Below are positions 22,030-30,254 of a stretch of DNA of 64,000 nt, piece by piece (the stretch's first letter is position 1; every line of letters begins with the position of its first letter). The DNA comes from Fistulifera solaris. Lineage: Eukaryota; Bacillariophyta; Bacillariophyceae; Naviculales; Stauroneidaceae. Under the pieces are notes generated by a model. That model searched no databases, had not been told where the DNA came from, and worked only from the letters and a program-made list of their open reading frames with translations. Position numbers and translations under genes: made by a program. The stretch is taken from NCBI GenBank assembly GCA_030295235.1, contig AP026120.1, positions 20,974 to 84,973 on the forward strand. The letters run 5' to 3'.

Positions 22030-23115
22030 TTACTTTTCACATATCCAAACTTTTACACCCAATGTTCCATTAGCTGTAAATGAAGCTGCTTCAAAGTAGT
22101 CAATTTTAGAGTTTATCGTCATCGCAGGTACACCATTTTTAATTTCTAAAATTTTATGTCTTGCTCTAGGAGCTCCATTGACCCGACCTTTGATTTGAAT
22201 CTTGATTCCTTTAATATATGAAAAAGCTTTTGTATGAAACTGTGTTAACGTATTTTTTAAGAATCTGATAAAAAAATTATGTCTTTTTTGTTTTTGCAAC
22301 TCTTGTGCAATAAATTTAGCTAATAATTCGGCAGAATTTTTTTGTATCACGGATAAAAACATAATATCTATTCCTTCTTTGAAAAACTTGTTTTTCTCAT
22401 ATTTTCTAAGTCTAACTAAATTTTTCTTTAATGCTTTTATATTTTTTTTCGTAATTTCTTGCTTAATTTCAGCATTGATTGGTTTTATTACCAAAGAAAA
22501 GTTTATTTTTTGTTTAGTAAATAAAGATAGACTTTCAAAAAATTTAGTTAAAAAAGTATTAGAATTAAAAGATGAAATATTATCGTATTTTTTAGATACA
22601 TTATAATTTGCAAAATATTTTAAAAATCGAGCTCTTGTAGCTGATGGTATTCTTTTTAAACCGAGTAATCTATTTTTAGCTATTTTCGAACTTGGTAAGA
22701 TTGTACCATTTGGCTGTAATTCAGAATTATTTTCTTGATATTTTTCTAAAGCTTTTCTATAAAAATTACGTTTTCTTGTATGATTTATTAATTTAACGTA
22801 GTCTGTTGAATATTTTACTTTTTTAGGTAGAAACTTTATTTTTCGATCTTCATGAATTACGTTTTTAATAATAGAATTAGCTTTTAACGTCGAAAAATAA
22901 GATACAAAAATATAAAGTGTGCTATTAAAAAAACTCAATTTTAAATCATGAACACTAAGACCATATGAATTAAAAAATTGCTTTATAAAGTTTTCTATTT
23001 CTATATTTTTGAAATTGTAGATAGGAGATTCTAAAGATTTTTTTTCAATGTATTTAGCTTTTGAAGCGTATGTTTTATCTATTCTAAGTATAATAGGATT
23101 AGCTTTTCTGCCCAT
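22030..23115 (-). CDS. rps3: Ribosomal protein S3
   Basis: Small-subunit protein at the mRNA entry site, 361 residues. The N-terminus 'MGRKANPIILRI' and the C-terminal S3 domain '..GIKIQIKGRVNGAPRARHK' and 'NGTLGVKVWI' are diagnostic. The middle is a long Lys/Asn-rich insertion, as in most mitochondrial S3. Its first 17 bases overlap the end of rps19. Confidence 0.96.
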   Translation of the reverse strand: MGRKANPIILRIDKTYASKAKYIEKKSLESPIYNFKNIEIENFIKQFFNSYGLSVHDLKLSFFNSTLYIFVSYFSTLKANSIIKNVIHEDRKIKFLPKKVKYSTDYVKLINHTRKRNFYRKALEKYQENNSELQPNGTILPSSKIAKNRLLGLKRIPSATRARFLKYFANYNVSKKYDNISSFNSNTFLTKFFESLSLFTKQKINFSLVIKPINAEIKQEITKKNIKALKKNLVRLRKYEKNKFFKEGIDIMFLSVIQKNSAELLAKFIAQELQKQKRHNFFIRFLKNTLTQFHTKAFSYIKGIKIQIKGRVNGAPRARHKILEIKNGVPAMTINSKIDYFEAASFTANGTLGVKVWICEK

Positions 23116-23377
23116 TTTTTATTTTTTTTGATTTTTTTTTAAAAACAAATTTGGCCCGTGTAGGTACAAATTCTCCAAACTTATGTCCAATCATAGAATC
23201 AGTAACTGATATATCTATATATTTTTTTCCATTATACACTTGAAAGTCTAACCCAACAAATTTTGGTATTATTTCAGAGTTTTTAGACATAAAATATATA
23301 TTTTTCTTTGGATTAGCTTTTTTTAAGTTTAAGTATTTTGGATCGATGTAAGGTCCTTTCCATTTAGATCTACTCAT
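23099..23377 (-). CDS. rps19: Ribosomal protein S19
   Basis: 92 residues. Conserved 'MSRSKWKGPY', 'DSMIGHKFGEFVPTR' and a basic tail mark the S19 protein of the 30S head. It overlaps rpl2 by 8 bases and rps3 by 17, preserving the S10-operon arrangement and implying one transcript. Confidence 0.97.
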   Translation of the reverse strand: MSRSKWKGPYIDPKYLNLKKANPKKNIYFMSKNSEIIPKFVGLDFQVYNGKKYIDISVTDSMIGHKFGEFVPTRAKFVFKKKSKKIKNGQKS

Positions 23378-24182
23378 TTATTTTTTTTATTATTGCTTTA
23401 TTTTTAGATTTGCTTGTTTTACCTTTCTTATTATTTTTTCCCCAAGGTGTTTTATCTTTTCCAGATTTTTTTCCTTCACCACCTCCATGTGGGTGATCAA
23501 TAGGATTCATTGCTACACCTCGTACGGTTGGCCTATTGTTTAGCCAACGTGACCTACCGGCTTTTCCAAGTTTTGTCAAAAAGGTAAGTTCATTTGAAAC
23601 GATTCCGATAGTTGCATAGCACTGCGGTGATATAAATCGCGTTTCACCAGAACTAAGTTCAATCTTGGCGTATTTAAATGTTTTTTCTTTTAATTTTGAA
23701 AAAGTTCCGGCAGCTCTGCTAATCTGAGCAGGTTTTGATACTGTTGGTGATATGTTATGAATATAGCTTCCAACAGGTATATTTGAAATTGGTAAAGAGT
23801 GACCGATTTTTGGCTCTGCTTTTAAGCCAGATTTTACTATATCTCCTATTTTTAAATCATTGGGAGCTAGTATATAAAAAAAATTTTTTTGTTCGGTATC
23901 GTATATTGAAGCAATGCTTGCACTTCTGTTAGGGTCGTATTCGATACTTGTGGTGATTCCTACGGAATGATTAGTTCGATAAAAATTTATAGTTCTATAT
24001 TTTCGTTTATGCCCCCCACCTTTATGGTTTACGGTAATTTTACCAGAATTGTTTCTACCAAATGACCGTTTTATTGATTTTATGTGTTTTTTAAAAAAAG
24101 GTTTCTTATCTAGATGTTTTTTATCTAACTGTACTAAATGTCTTTGAGAAGAAGTTGTAAGCTTTTCAGTTTTAAAATTCAT
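23370..24182 (-). CDS. rpl2: Ribosomal protein L2
   Basis: 270 residues. Contains the OB-fold region with 'GGGHKRKYR', the SH3-like region, and the C-terminal signature 'GVAMNPIDHPHGGGEG', which contacts the peptidyl-transferase centre. It starts only 26 bases from the divergent rps11, so the two promoters or processing sites must share that gap. Confidence 0.97.
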   Translation of the reverse strand: MNFKTEKLTTSSQRHLVQLDKKHLDKKPFFKKHIKSIKRSFGRNNSGKITVNHKGGGHKRKYRTINFYRTNHSVGITTSIEYDPNRSASIASIYDTEQKNFFYILAPNDLKIGDIVKSGLKAEPKIGHSLPISNIPVGSYIHNISPTVSKPAQISRAAGTFSKLKEKTFKYAKIELSSGETRFISPQCYATIGIVSNELTFLTKLGKAGRSRWLNNRPTVRGVAMNPIDHPHGGGEGKKSGKDKTPWGKNNKKGKTSKSKNKAIIKKINE

Positions 24183-24208
24183 TTACTATTTTATTTTTTA
24201 ATTTTAGA

Positions 24209-24763
24209 ATGAGTGAAAAAAATTATACTAAATTTTTTGATTTAAACAAATTTTTGCGATTTATTAATTTAAAAAAACAATATCTTAAACAGCTAAAAAA
24301 TAAAGAAAAATTCTTATCTCATATGAAAGAAAAGAATTACAAGTATTTAAATAGTTCTTTAACTAATAATACTAGACAGCCATTAAACTCTATGGATAAT
24401 TTGATAACTTATGTTATCGATTTAAAGTTTTCAAGATCCAATACGCTTTTGCACGTCATGGACTTTTCTGGAAAATTGAAATTCTTTTACTCAGCAGGGT
24501 CTGTTAAGTATTCAGGTAAAAATAAAAAATCTCGATACATGATTTTTAGAGATTTGTACCGTATATTAGTTTCAAAGTTAGCATTCTTAAAAGGAAAACC
24601 TGTAGCTTTACATTTAACTAATGTCGGTATAAATAAAACCTGGATAGTTAAAAAGTTAAAAAAACGATTTTTCATAAAATGTGTCAAAACATTTAATTTA
24701 CACCCTCATAATGGGTGTAGAAAGCGAAAGATGCGACGTAAAAAATTTAAGAAAAAGAAATAA
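24209..24763 (+). CDS. rps11: Ribosomal protein S11
   Basis: 184 residues on the plus strand, longer than the bacterial protein (about 130) through an N-terminal Lys/Asn-rich extension. The S11 core starts near residue 70 ('TYVIDLKFSRSNTLLHVMD') and ends with the diagnostic 'HNGCRKRKMRRKKF'. It heads a plus-strand island with trnY and trnP. Confidence 0.95.
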   Translation: MSEKNYTKFFDLNKFLRFINLKKQYLKQLKNKEKFLSHMKEKNYKYLNSSLTNNTRQPLNSMDNLITYVIDLKFSRSNTLLHVMDFSGKLKFFYSAGSVKYSGKNKKSRYMIFRDLYRILVSKLAFLKGKPVALHLTNVGINKTWIVKKLKKRFFIKCVKTFNLHPHNGCRKRKMRRKKFKKKK

Positions 24764-24796
24764 AGTCTACAAATTTGTGTTTAGACTTGAAATCAC

Positions 24797-24879
24797 GAAG
24801 AAATGGCTGAGCGGTTTAAAGCGGCAGACTGTAAATCTGTTGAGTTTTCTCATCGTAGGTTCGAATCCTGCTTTCTTCA
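24797..24879 (+). tRNA. trnY: tRNA-Tyr (GUA)
   Basis: Class II tRNA with acceptor GAAGAAA/TTTCTTC, anticodon arm CAGAC-TGTAAAT-CTG (GTA), a long variable arm and T-loop TTCGAAT. Confidence 0.93.
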
Positions 24880-24885
24880 GTTTTT

Positions 24886-24957
24886 CGAAATATAACGCAG
24901 CGGTAGCGTGTCTGCTTTGGGAGCAGAAAGTCATGTGTTCGAATCACATTATTTCGA
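24886..24957 (+). tRNA. trnP: tRNA-Pro (UGG)
   Basis: Acceptor CGAAATA/TATTTCG, anticodon arm TCTGC-TTTGGGA-GCAGA (TGG), T-arm TGTGT..ACACA-type. Its last 9 bases overlap the 3' end of the minus-strand gene that follows. Confidence 0.92.
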
Positions 24958-25412
24958 TAAATTATTTAAAATATGAGATTTTATATTGGTCAACTTAAAT
25001 TGATATAATAACAATTTACTTTCCCGATATTTTAATGAATTTGCATATTTAACTTGGTTTAAAGAATAAACATTTTTATTCATCTTTAGAGCTAAAAATA
25101 CAAATGATTCTAGACTTAATAATTTTTTTTTAGATATAGTTAGGTTTTTGTTATTTTTGCTGCTAGGTTTTATAAAAACTGTAAGACCGTTTACTAATGG
25201 TTCAATGTTTTGATAAACTGAATTTTTCAAAAGATTTTTTGAAGTTTTATTAAAAATTTTGGAATACGAAAGATTTAGTTTTTTTAGTTCTTGTTCTGTT
25301 CTGGTCCCGTCAGTAGAATTTTGATTTATACTGTTGAAAAAAAGAATAAATCACTAGTCTTTATATAATTTTTTGTTTTTAGAATTTTATAATTCTTTAA
25401 AGTAAGCTCCAT
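24949..25412 (-). CDS. rpl10: Candidate ribosomal protein L10 (one frameshift)
   Basis: An ATG at 25,412 opens 'MELTLKNYKILKTKNYIKT', then a T7 run (coding strand, 25,337-25,343) must be T8 to continue '..NSINQNSTDGTRTEQELKKLN'. The corrected product has 154 residues, with '..TEQELKKLNLSYSKI..' and '..LVNGLTVFIKPSS..'. Size, the N-terminal helix followed by a strand, and the 'NGLTVFI' element (compare 'GPT.L' in L10) suggest the L10 stalk-base protein. The match is by eye to remembered family features and weak. The C-terminal part is Lys/Leu/Asn-rich and uninformative. Confidence 0.4.
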
Positions 25413-25436
25413 AAATTTTTATATATACAAATAATT

Positions 25437-25507
25437 AGGCTTAGTAGGATTCGAACCTACGACTAAACCGTTATGAGCGGTACGTTCTACCACTGAACTA
25501 TAAGCCT
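25437..25507 (-). tRNA. CAU tRNA: Met or lysidine-type Ile
   Basis: Acceptor AGGCTTA/TAAGCCT (perfect 7 bp), anticodon arm ACCG-CTCATAA-CGGT, T-arm GTAGG/CCTAC. The loop CUCAUAA occurs in both initiator Met and Ile(CAU) tRNAs. One of the three CAU tRNAs here should read AUA as Ile. Confidence 0.9.
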
Positions 25508-25547
25508 TCCGTAATTTTAAATTCTACAACACAACATATAATTAAAA

Positions 25548-25700
25548 ATGAGAAATATTAGTTTTAGACAAGTTATTATTGTGATATTGGTTTTTTTTCT
25601 TCTATTTGGAGATTTTTTTAATTTAAAAAAAAAGGTCACAGTTTATTTAAACGATTTTAAAAATTACTTAAATAAAAAAAACAGGAAAAAAAGGACTTGA
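25548..25700 (+). CDS. tatA: Twin-arginine translocase subunit TatA
   Basis: A 50-residue protein, 'MRNISFRQVIIVILVFFLLF', then 'GDFFNLKKKVTVYLNDFKNYL' in outline: a short N-terminus with the 'FRQ' element, one transmembrane helix, the FG hinge, and an amphipathic basic helix. This is the minimal TatA plan. It sits 67 bases upstream of tatC on the same strand, with trnW between on the opposite strand; its TGA stop lies inside trnW. TatA is only rarely annotated in mitochondria because it is so short. The pairing with tatC strongly supports the call. Confidence 0.75.
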   Translation: MRNISFRQVIIVILVFFLLFGDFFNLKKKVTVYLNDFKNYLNKKNRKKRT

Positions 25701-25754
25701 ACCTTTGTCTTTTGGTTTTGGAAACCAACGCTCTACCAACTGAACTATTCTCCT
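25683..25754 (-). tRNA. trnW: tRNA-Trp (CCA)
   Basis: Acceptor AGGAGAA/TTTTCCT, anticodon arm TGGTT-TCCAAAA-CCA region giving CCA, T-arm AAAGG/CCTTT. A CCA anticodon reads only UGG, so UGA is expected to be stop. It overlaps the last 18 bases of tatA on the other strand. Confidence 0.92.
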
Positions 25755-25767
25755 TTTATTAAAAAAT

Positions 25768-26475
25768 ATGAAAAAATATATAATCGAGTTAAAAAATAGA
25801 GTTTTTTTGTTACTTTTAACATCTTTATCCATGCTTATAGTTGGTTACACCTATAAAGAAAATTTATTATTTTTATTTTTAGAATCAGAAATTTTCACAA
25901 GAAATGAATTTCACACTGACTATTTTATTTTTACAGATGTTTCTGAAGTCTTTCTTGTTTATATTCAGCTTATCCTATTTTTAAATTTTCAAGTGACGTT
26001 AGTGTATTTTTTTTACCATACTTTCGTTTTTACTAGCGGTGGGCTTTTTAAAAAAGAATATTATTACTTTCGTTACATTTTGAAAGTATTAATTTTTGTT
26101 TGGCTTCTTTCTATATGCATTTCTAAATATATTTTTATACCTATCATGAGAGATTTTTTCTTTAATTTTCAAAATTTTAGTAGTATAAATTTACATTTTG
26201 AAGCTAAATTAAATCAATATTTTGATTTTTATGTGAAATTCTACTATATGTTCATTTTTTATTGTCAAATTTTTACGTTATTGTTTTTTTTGATGGACTA
26301 TGCTAATACAAATATTAGAATGATAAAAAAGTTTCGTAAACTTTATTATTATTTTTTTATATTGTTTTCAACATTTATTAGTCCCCCAGATATCTTTAAT
26401 CAAATTTTTATAAGTTTCTTTTTAATAATCCTTTACGAATTCTTTATATTTCGCTTCGTATTCAGATCCTTATAA
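25768..26475 (+). CDS. tatC: Twin-arginine translocase subunit TatC
   Basis: 235 residues, six hydrophobic helices, the multispanning receptor of the Tat pathway (mttB/ymf16 of other mitochondria). The C-terminal signature '..FISPPDIFNQIFISFFLIILYE' in outline matches TatC '..TPPD..sQ........YE'. The N-terminal 'LKNRVF' matches the TatC 'LR.R' element. Start ATG is 13 bases after trnW. In mitochondria the likely client is the Rieske protein of complex III (established for some protists, inference here). It converges on nad1 with a 5-base gap. Confidence 0.93.
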   Translation: MKKYIIELKNRVFLLLLTSLSMLIVGYTYKENLLFLFLESEIFTRNEFHTDYFIFTDVSEVFLVYIQLILFLNFQVTLVYFFYHTFVFTSGGLFKKEYYYFRYILKVLIFVWLLSICISKYIFIPIMRDFFFNFQNFSSINLHFEAKLNQYFDFYVKFYYMFIFYCQIFTLLFFLMDYANTNIRMIKKFRKLYYYFFILFSTFISPPDIFNQIFISFFLIILYEFFIFRFVFRSL

Positions 26476-26480
26476 CATTT

Positions 26481-27466
26481 TTAATTAGGTAACCAATTAA
26501 AACTGATTAATATTCCCACAGTAAATAATAAATACCCCAAGGTTAAAGGTAAAAAACACTTCCATCCTAAGAACATAAGTTGGTCATATCTGTATCTTGG
26601 TAAAGTTGCTCTTGTAACAATAAAGAAAGTAGCTCCAATAATAATTTTCAGACTTAACCATATAGGACCTGGAATAATGTTAAAAAAAATATATCTAAAG
26701 GCGGTAACCAACCACCTAGGAATAATATAGCTGAAAGAGTACTCATAAGAAGCATGTTAGCATATTCACCAAGAAAAAATAAAGCAAAAGTCATTGCTGA
26801 ATATTCTACATTATATCCTGAAACTAGCTCTGCTTCTGCTTCTGGTAAATCAAACGGGTGTCGATTGGTTTCTGCTAACATTGAAACATAAAAAATGATA
26901 AAAATAGGTAATAATGGAAAAATAAACCAAATTTTTTTTTGTGCTAATACGATAGTGCTTAGATTAAAAGAGCCTGCACAAATAACAACACTTAAAACAG
27001 TAAACCCTATAGATATTTCATAAGATATCATTTGAGCTGCAGATCTTAACGCCCCTAAATAAGCATATTTCGAGTTACTTGACCAGCCTGCAAAAAGAAT
27101 ACCATAAACGTTTAATGATGAAATAGCAAATAGGTATAATATACCTAAATTGATGTCACAAAGAACTGCACCTTCAGAAAAAGGTATAACAGACCAACCT
27201 ATTAAGCTCAATATGAAAGATAAAGAAGGAGCTAATAAAAAAATACCTGTATTGGCACTTGCTGGTAGTGTTGTTTCTTTTGCAAATAATTTTAGGCCAT
27301 CAGCTAATGGCTGTAGTAAACCTATAAAACCTACAACGTTAGGTCCTCTACGTCTTTGGATAGAACCCATAATTTTCCGTTCTGCGATAGTAAAATAAGC
27401 AACGGCGATTAACAATGGAACAACAATACTAAGAATTTTTAAAATAGTAATTAATATTAAGATCAT
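26481..27466 (-). CDS. nad1: NADH dehydrogenase subunit 1 (one frameshift)
   Basis: Membrane subunit of complex I at the quinone site. Conserved '[18 protein letters not shown]' and '[25 protein letters not shown]' segments are present. The frame breaks at an 8-T run (coding strand, 26,682-26,689) in '[19 protein letters not shown]'; it must be 9 (or 6). Corrected length is about 328 residues, normal for Nad1. It begins the leftward block after trnC and converges on tatC. Confidence 0.96.
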
Positions 27467-27476
27467 GGATTTTTTA

Positions 27477-27550
27477 AGCTAAAACCGGATTTGAACCGAT
27501 ATTTTAAGATTTGCAATCTAACACATTAACCTGATTTATGTTATTTAGCC
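27477..27550 (-). tRNA. trnC: tRNA-Cys (GCA)
   Basis: Acceptor GGCTAAA/TTTAGCT, anticodon arm TTAGA-TTGCAAA-TCTTA (GCA), T-arm with loop TTCAAAT. First of three tandem tRNAs. Confidence 0.91.
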
Positions 27551-27562
27551 TTTTTAGAGTTA

Positions 27563-27647
27563 GGATAAGGTGGGATTCGAACCCACGGTATTTGTTCAAT
27601 ACAATAGTTTTCAAAACTAACGCCTTAAACCACTCGACCACTTATCC
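27563..27647 (-). tRNA. trnS(uga): tRNA-Ser (UGA)
   Basis: Class II: acceptor GGATAAG/CTTATCC, anticodon arm TTAGT-TTTGAAA-ACTAT (TGA), long variable arm, T-arm GTGGG/CCCAC. Confidence 0.92.
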
Positions 27648-27654
27648 ATAAAGA

Positions 27655-27727
27655 AGCAAGTAAAGGGATTCGAACCCTTATCTTTAATCTTGGCAAGATT
27701 ACACTCTACCAATTGAGTTATACCTGC
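27655..27727 (-). tRNA. trnG(gcc): tRNA-Gly (GCC)
   Basis: Acceptor GCAGGTA/TACTTGC, anticodon arm TAATC-TTGCCAA-GATTA (GCC), T-arm AAGGG/CCCTT. No tRNA-Gly(UCC) was found although GGA codons are common. Confidence 0.92.
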
Positions 27728-27730
27728 TTT

Positions 27731-28273
27731 TTATTTCTTTTCAAATGGTATCTTTATTGAATTAAAAATAAATTGTAGTTCTTCTTTTTTTTTTGATGTC
27801 ATTACTATTGTTACATGTAAATTCCGTAAATTGTTAAATAAATAATAATTTTCTTCTAATTCTTGGAAACTAAATGTATCGACTAATTCGTACGAAAAAA
27901 TATTTTCTTTCATTTTTTTACTAGTTTTTAATCCTTCAAAATTTTTTAACTTAGGAAAAATGTCTATCAGCATTTTAGTTAGAAATGCAAAGCTTTTCTT
28001 CTTTCTCAGTGTCACTTTACAACCTACAGGATGTCCTTTTCTAATTTTCAATAAAACATTATTGTGTTTTGTTAGAGTTAGAGTACTTTTTTGGTTTGTA
28101 ATTAACTCTAACGCTAACGCACTAGTTGACAAGGTTTTTAAATCACTTGTTTTACATCCAAAGTTTAAAATAATTTTTTCTATTTGTGGTATTGTTTTTG
28201 TGTTTTTGTATAAAAACTTATTAATTAAATCATATTTTAAAGTTTTAGAATAAAATTTTTCTATAAAGTTCAT
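27731..28273 (-). CDS. rpl5: Ribosomal protein L5
   Basis: 180 residues, the 5S-rRNA-binding protein (here without an obvious 5S gene). Conserved 'IPQIEKIILNFG', 'ALELITNQKSTLT', 'IRKGHPVGCKVTLR' and the C-terminal strand region mark L5. It follows rpl14 by 9 bases: the spc-operon order. Confidence 0.95.
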   Translation of the reverse strand: MNFIEKFYSKTLKYDLINKFLYKNTKTIPQIEKIILNFGCKTSDLKTLSTSALALELITNQKSTLTLTKHNNVLLKIRKGHPVGCKVTLRKKKSFAFLTKMLIDIFPKLKNFEGLKTSKKMKENIFSYELVDTFSFQELEENYYLFNNLRNLHVTIVMTSKKKEELQFIFNSIKIPFEKK

Positions 28274-28282
28274 TTTAGTTTT

Positions 28283-28663
28283 TTAGATTAATCCAGAAGA
28301 CATACTTATAAATTTTTGAAATTTTTTCTTTTTTAATAATTTGGGTAGAGGTCCAATAATTCTTGTACTAACAGGATTCTCTTGTTTATTTACTAATACT
28401 ACAGAATTTTCGCCAAACCATATTTGTGAACCATCCTTTTTTTTGTGAGGAACTTTTGTTCTGATTATTAATGCTTTATAAACTTCTCCCTTTTTAACTT
28501 TTGATGTTTTTTTTGATTTATTTCTAAGTTGTTGTACTGAGACTATGATATTGTCTCCTAATTTAGCATATTTTTTTCTAAATCCACCTAAGACTCTTAT
28601 ACATCTGACAGTTTTAGCTCCTGAATTATCAGAAACTTTTAAAATAGTTTGCTGTTGAATCAT
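28283..28663 (-). CDS. rpl14: Ribosomal protein L14
   Basis: 126 residues: 'MIQQQTILKVSDNSGAK' start, 'GDNIIVSVQ', 'KGEVYKALIIRTK' and 'GSQIWFGENSVVLVN' are L14 hallmarks. It starts 12 bases from the plus-strand trnR. Confidence 0.97.
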   Translation of the reverse strand: MIQQQTILKVSDNSGAKTVRCIRVLGGFRKKYAKLGDNIIVSVQQLRNKSKKTSKVKKGEVYKALIIRTKVPHKKKDGSQIWFGENSVVLVNKQENPVSTRIIGPLPKLLKKKKFQKFISMSSGLI

Positions 28664-28675
28664 GATTGATTATTT

Positions 28676-28749
28676 GCACTTATAGCTCAATTGGATAGAG
28701 CGTTGGATTTCGGTCCCAAAGGTTATAGGTTCAACTCCTATTAAGTGTA
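28676..28749 (+). tRNA. trnR(ucg): tRNA-Arg (UCG)
   Basis: Plus strand: acceptor GCACTTA/TAAGTGT, D-arm GCTC/GAGC, anticodon arm TTGGA-TTTCGGT-CCCAA (TCG, one A-C mismatch at the loop end of the stem), T-arm ATAGG/CCTAT with loop TTCAACT. Confidence 0.88.
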
Positions 28750-28769
28750 TTATTATACTTTAAAATAAA

Positions 28770-29215
28770 CTACTTCCATCTATAGTATCTGAAAAAATGT
28801 TTTTTAGCTAAAACATTTTTCTGTAATTCGCTCTTGGTTTTTACACTCTCTCCTTTGTTTTTGGAGCAAATCAAGATTTCTTTTGATAGACTTTGACTTT
28901 GACTAAAATATTCAATATTTTTTTTTGAATTCTTTAGAATAAATTTTAGCGCCAGAGAAATTCTAGATGTTCTAGTTTTTAAAAATCCAGGTATCTCTCG
29001 AAACCTGTTATTTTTACTTTTTTTCTTTTTTTTAATTTAATTTTATGAAGTTTAAAAATGGGAGTTGAATGAATTAACGCTAATTGAAAAACTTTACTAA
29101 AGCGTTTTGTTGAGTTTTTTTGTAATTCCTTTACGCTTTTTAATAAATTTTTCTCACTAGTTTCTTTTTTACCATTTAATGTTAAATGATTAATTAATTT
29201 GGTTTTTATTTTCAT
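28770..29215 (-). CDS. rps7: Ribosomal protein S7 (one frameshift)
   Basis: 30S head protein at the exit of mRNA. N-terminus 'MKIKTKLINHLTLNGKKETSE' in outline and the typical end '..AKKHFFRYYRWK' are in different frames. An A-rich stretch near 29,018-29,033 must gain one base (A7 to A8) to pass from '..KKRKK' to '..SKNNRFREIPGFL'. Corrected length is 148 residues. It lies 9 bases after rps12, the str-operon pair. Confidence 0.93.
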
Positions 29216-29224
29216 TTAGTTTTA

Positions 29225-29606
29225 TTATAAAAATCTTTTTAGGTTTTTTGTACCATATTTAGATCTCGATGTTTTTCGGTCTTTCAATCCTGCAAAATCT
29301 AGCTTTCCTCTCACCAAATGATATTTTACTCCAGGTAAATCTTTCACACGGCCTCCCTCTCATTAATACGGTTGAGTACTCTTGAAGATTATGCCCTTCG
29401 CCTGGTATATATGCATATACTCTTTTTTGGTTGGATAATCGTAATTTTGTTAATTTACGTAAGGCTGAATTTGGTTTTCTAGGAGTTCTGAAAACAAGTT
29501 TTGTACAAATTCCTTTTTTTTGTGGACACCCTTCTAGTGCAGGTGTTTTATTTAATTTTTTTCTAGGTTTTCTTTTATTTTTTAAAAGTTGATTATAAGT
29601 AGGCAT
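29225..29606 (-). CDS. rps12: Ribosomal protein S12 (one +1 frameshift)
   Basis: Decoding-centre protein. '[17 protein letters not shown]', '[12 protein letters not shown]' and '[16 protein letters not shown]' are canonical. At 29,355-29,357 a G run of 3 should be 2 ('ATGAGAGGAGGC'): the frame then continues '..[20 protein letters not shown]' in outline to a normal C-terminus. Uncorrected, the last ~25 residues are out of frame. Corrected length is 126 residues, the family norm. Confidence 0.95.
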
Positions 29607-29624
29607 ATCAATAAAATTTTATTT

Positions 29625-29706
29625 ACCAAAAAGGGGACTCGAACCCCTACTCTTCAGAAGAACTAGAACCTAAACCTAGCATGTCTACCAATTCCATCAT
29701 TTTGGC
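29625..29706 (-). tRNA. trnL(uag): tRNA-Leu (UAG)
   Basis: Class II: acceptor GCCAAAA/TTTTGGT, anticodon arm CTAGG-TTTAGGT-TCTAG (TAG), long variable arm, T-arm AGGGG/CCCCT. Confidence 0.91.
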
Positions 29707-29733
29707 AAAACGATTTTTTTTTACAAAAATTTT

Positions 29734-29817
29734 ACTCGTTATCGGACTTGAACCGATACTCTTTATAGAAGAATCAGATTTTAAGTCTGACGTGTCTACC
29801 AATTCCACCAAACGAGC
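29734..29817 (-). tRNA. trnL(uaa): tRNA-Leu (UAA)
   Basis: Class II: acceptor GCTCGTT/AACGAGT, anticodon arm TCAGA-CTTAAAA-TCTGA (TAA), long variable arm, T-arm ATCGG/CCGAT. Paired with trnL(uag). Confidence 0.93.
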
Positions 29818-29840
29818 ATTCATATCTTTACGTAAATTTC

Positions 29841-29978
29841 ATGGCACAGCTTGATTCTTTAATTATTTTGCCTCTTCTTTGGTCTTTATTGGTTGTTTTA
29901 GTTATTTATTATAAAATATCTATTGAGAGCTTACTTCCTTCATTTTTTGGTGTTAAAAATTTCGAGAAAAAAAATTAG
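29841..29978 (+). CDS. atp8: ATP synthase subunit 8
   Basis: A 45-residue plus-strand protein, 'MAQLDSLIILPLLWSLLVVL' then a polar, basic end. The 'M.QLD' start followed by one hydrophobic helix and a basic tail is the Atp8 pattern of the Fo peripheral region. It is shorter than most protist Atp8 (often over 100 residues). It lies between trnL(uaa) on the other strand and trnA. Confidence 0.75.
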   Translation: MAQLDSLIILPLLWSLLVVLVIYYKISIESLLPSFFGVKNFEKKN

Positions 29979-30070
29979 GATCACCAAATTTTTACTCGTT
30001 TAAAAGTAGCTTGAAATTTAAAAATTCATATAATAGTTTTTAAGAAAAATTATATACAAATTTAATAATA

Positions 30071-30143
30071 GGGGGTATAACTTAATTGGTAGAGTGTATG
30101 CTTTGCAAGCATAAAGTTATCGGTTCGAGTCCGATTATCTCCA
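30071..30143 (+). tRNA. trnA: tRNA-Ala (UGC)
   Basis: Acceptor GGGGGTA/TATCTCC, D-arm ACTT..GAGT, anticodon arm TATGC-TTTGCAA-GCATA (TGC), T-arm ATCGG/CCGAT. Confidence 0.93.
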
Positions 30144-30177
30144 TAATCTATATTAATGTATAATATTTTATTTAGTT

Positions 30178-30249
30178 CTCTTCAGGCCGGATTTGAACCA
30201 ACGTCCAGGTGGTTAACAGCCACTTGCTCTACCGCTGAGCTACTGAAGA
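30178..30249 (-). tRNA. trnN: tRNA-Asn (GUU)
   Basis: Acceptor TCTTCAG/CTGAAGA, D-arm GCTC/GAGC, anticodon arm GTGG-CTGTTAA-CCAC (GTT), T-loop TTCAAAT. Confidence 0.92.
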
Positions 30250-30254
30250 AAAAT

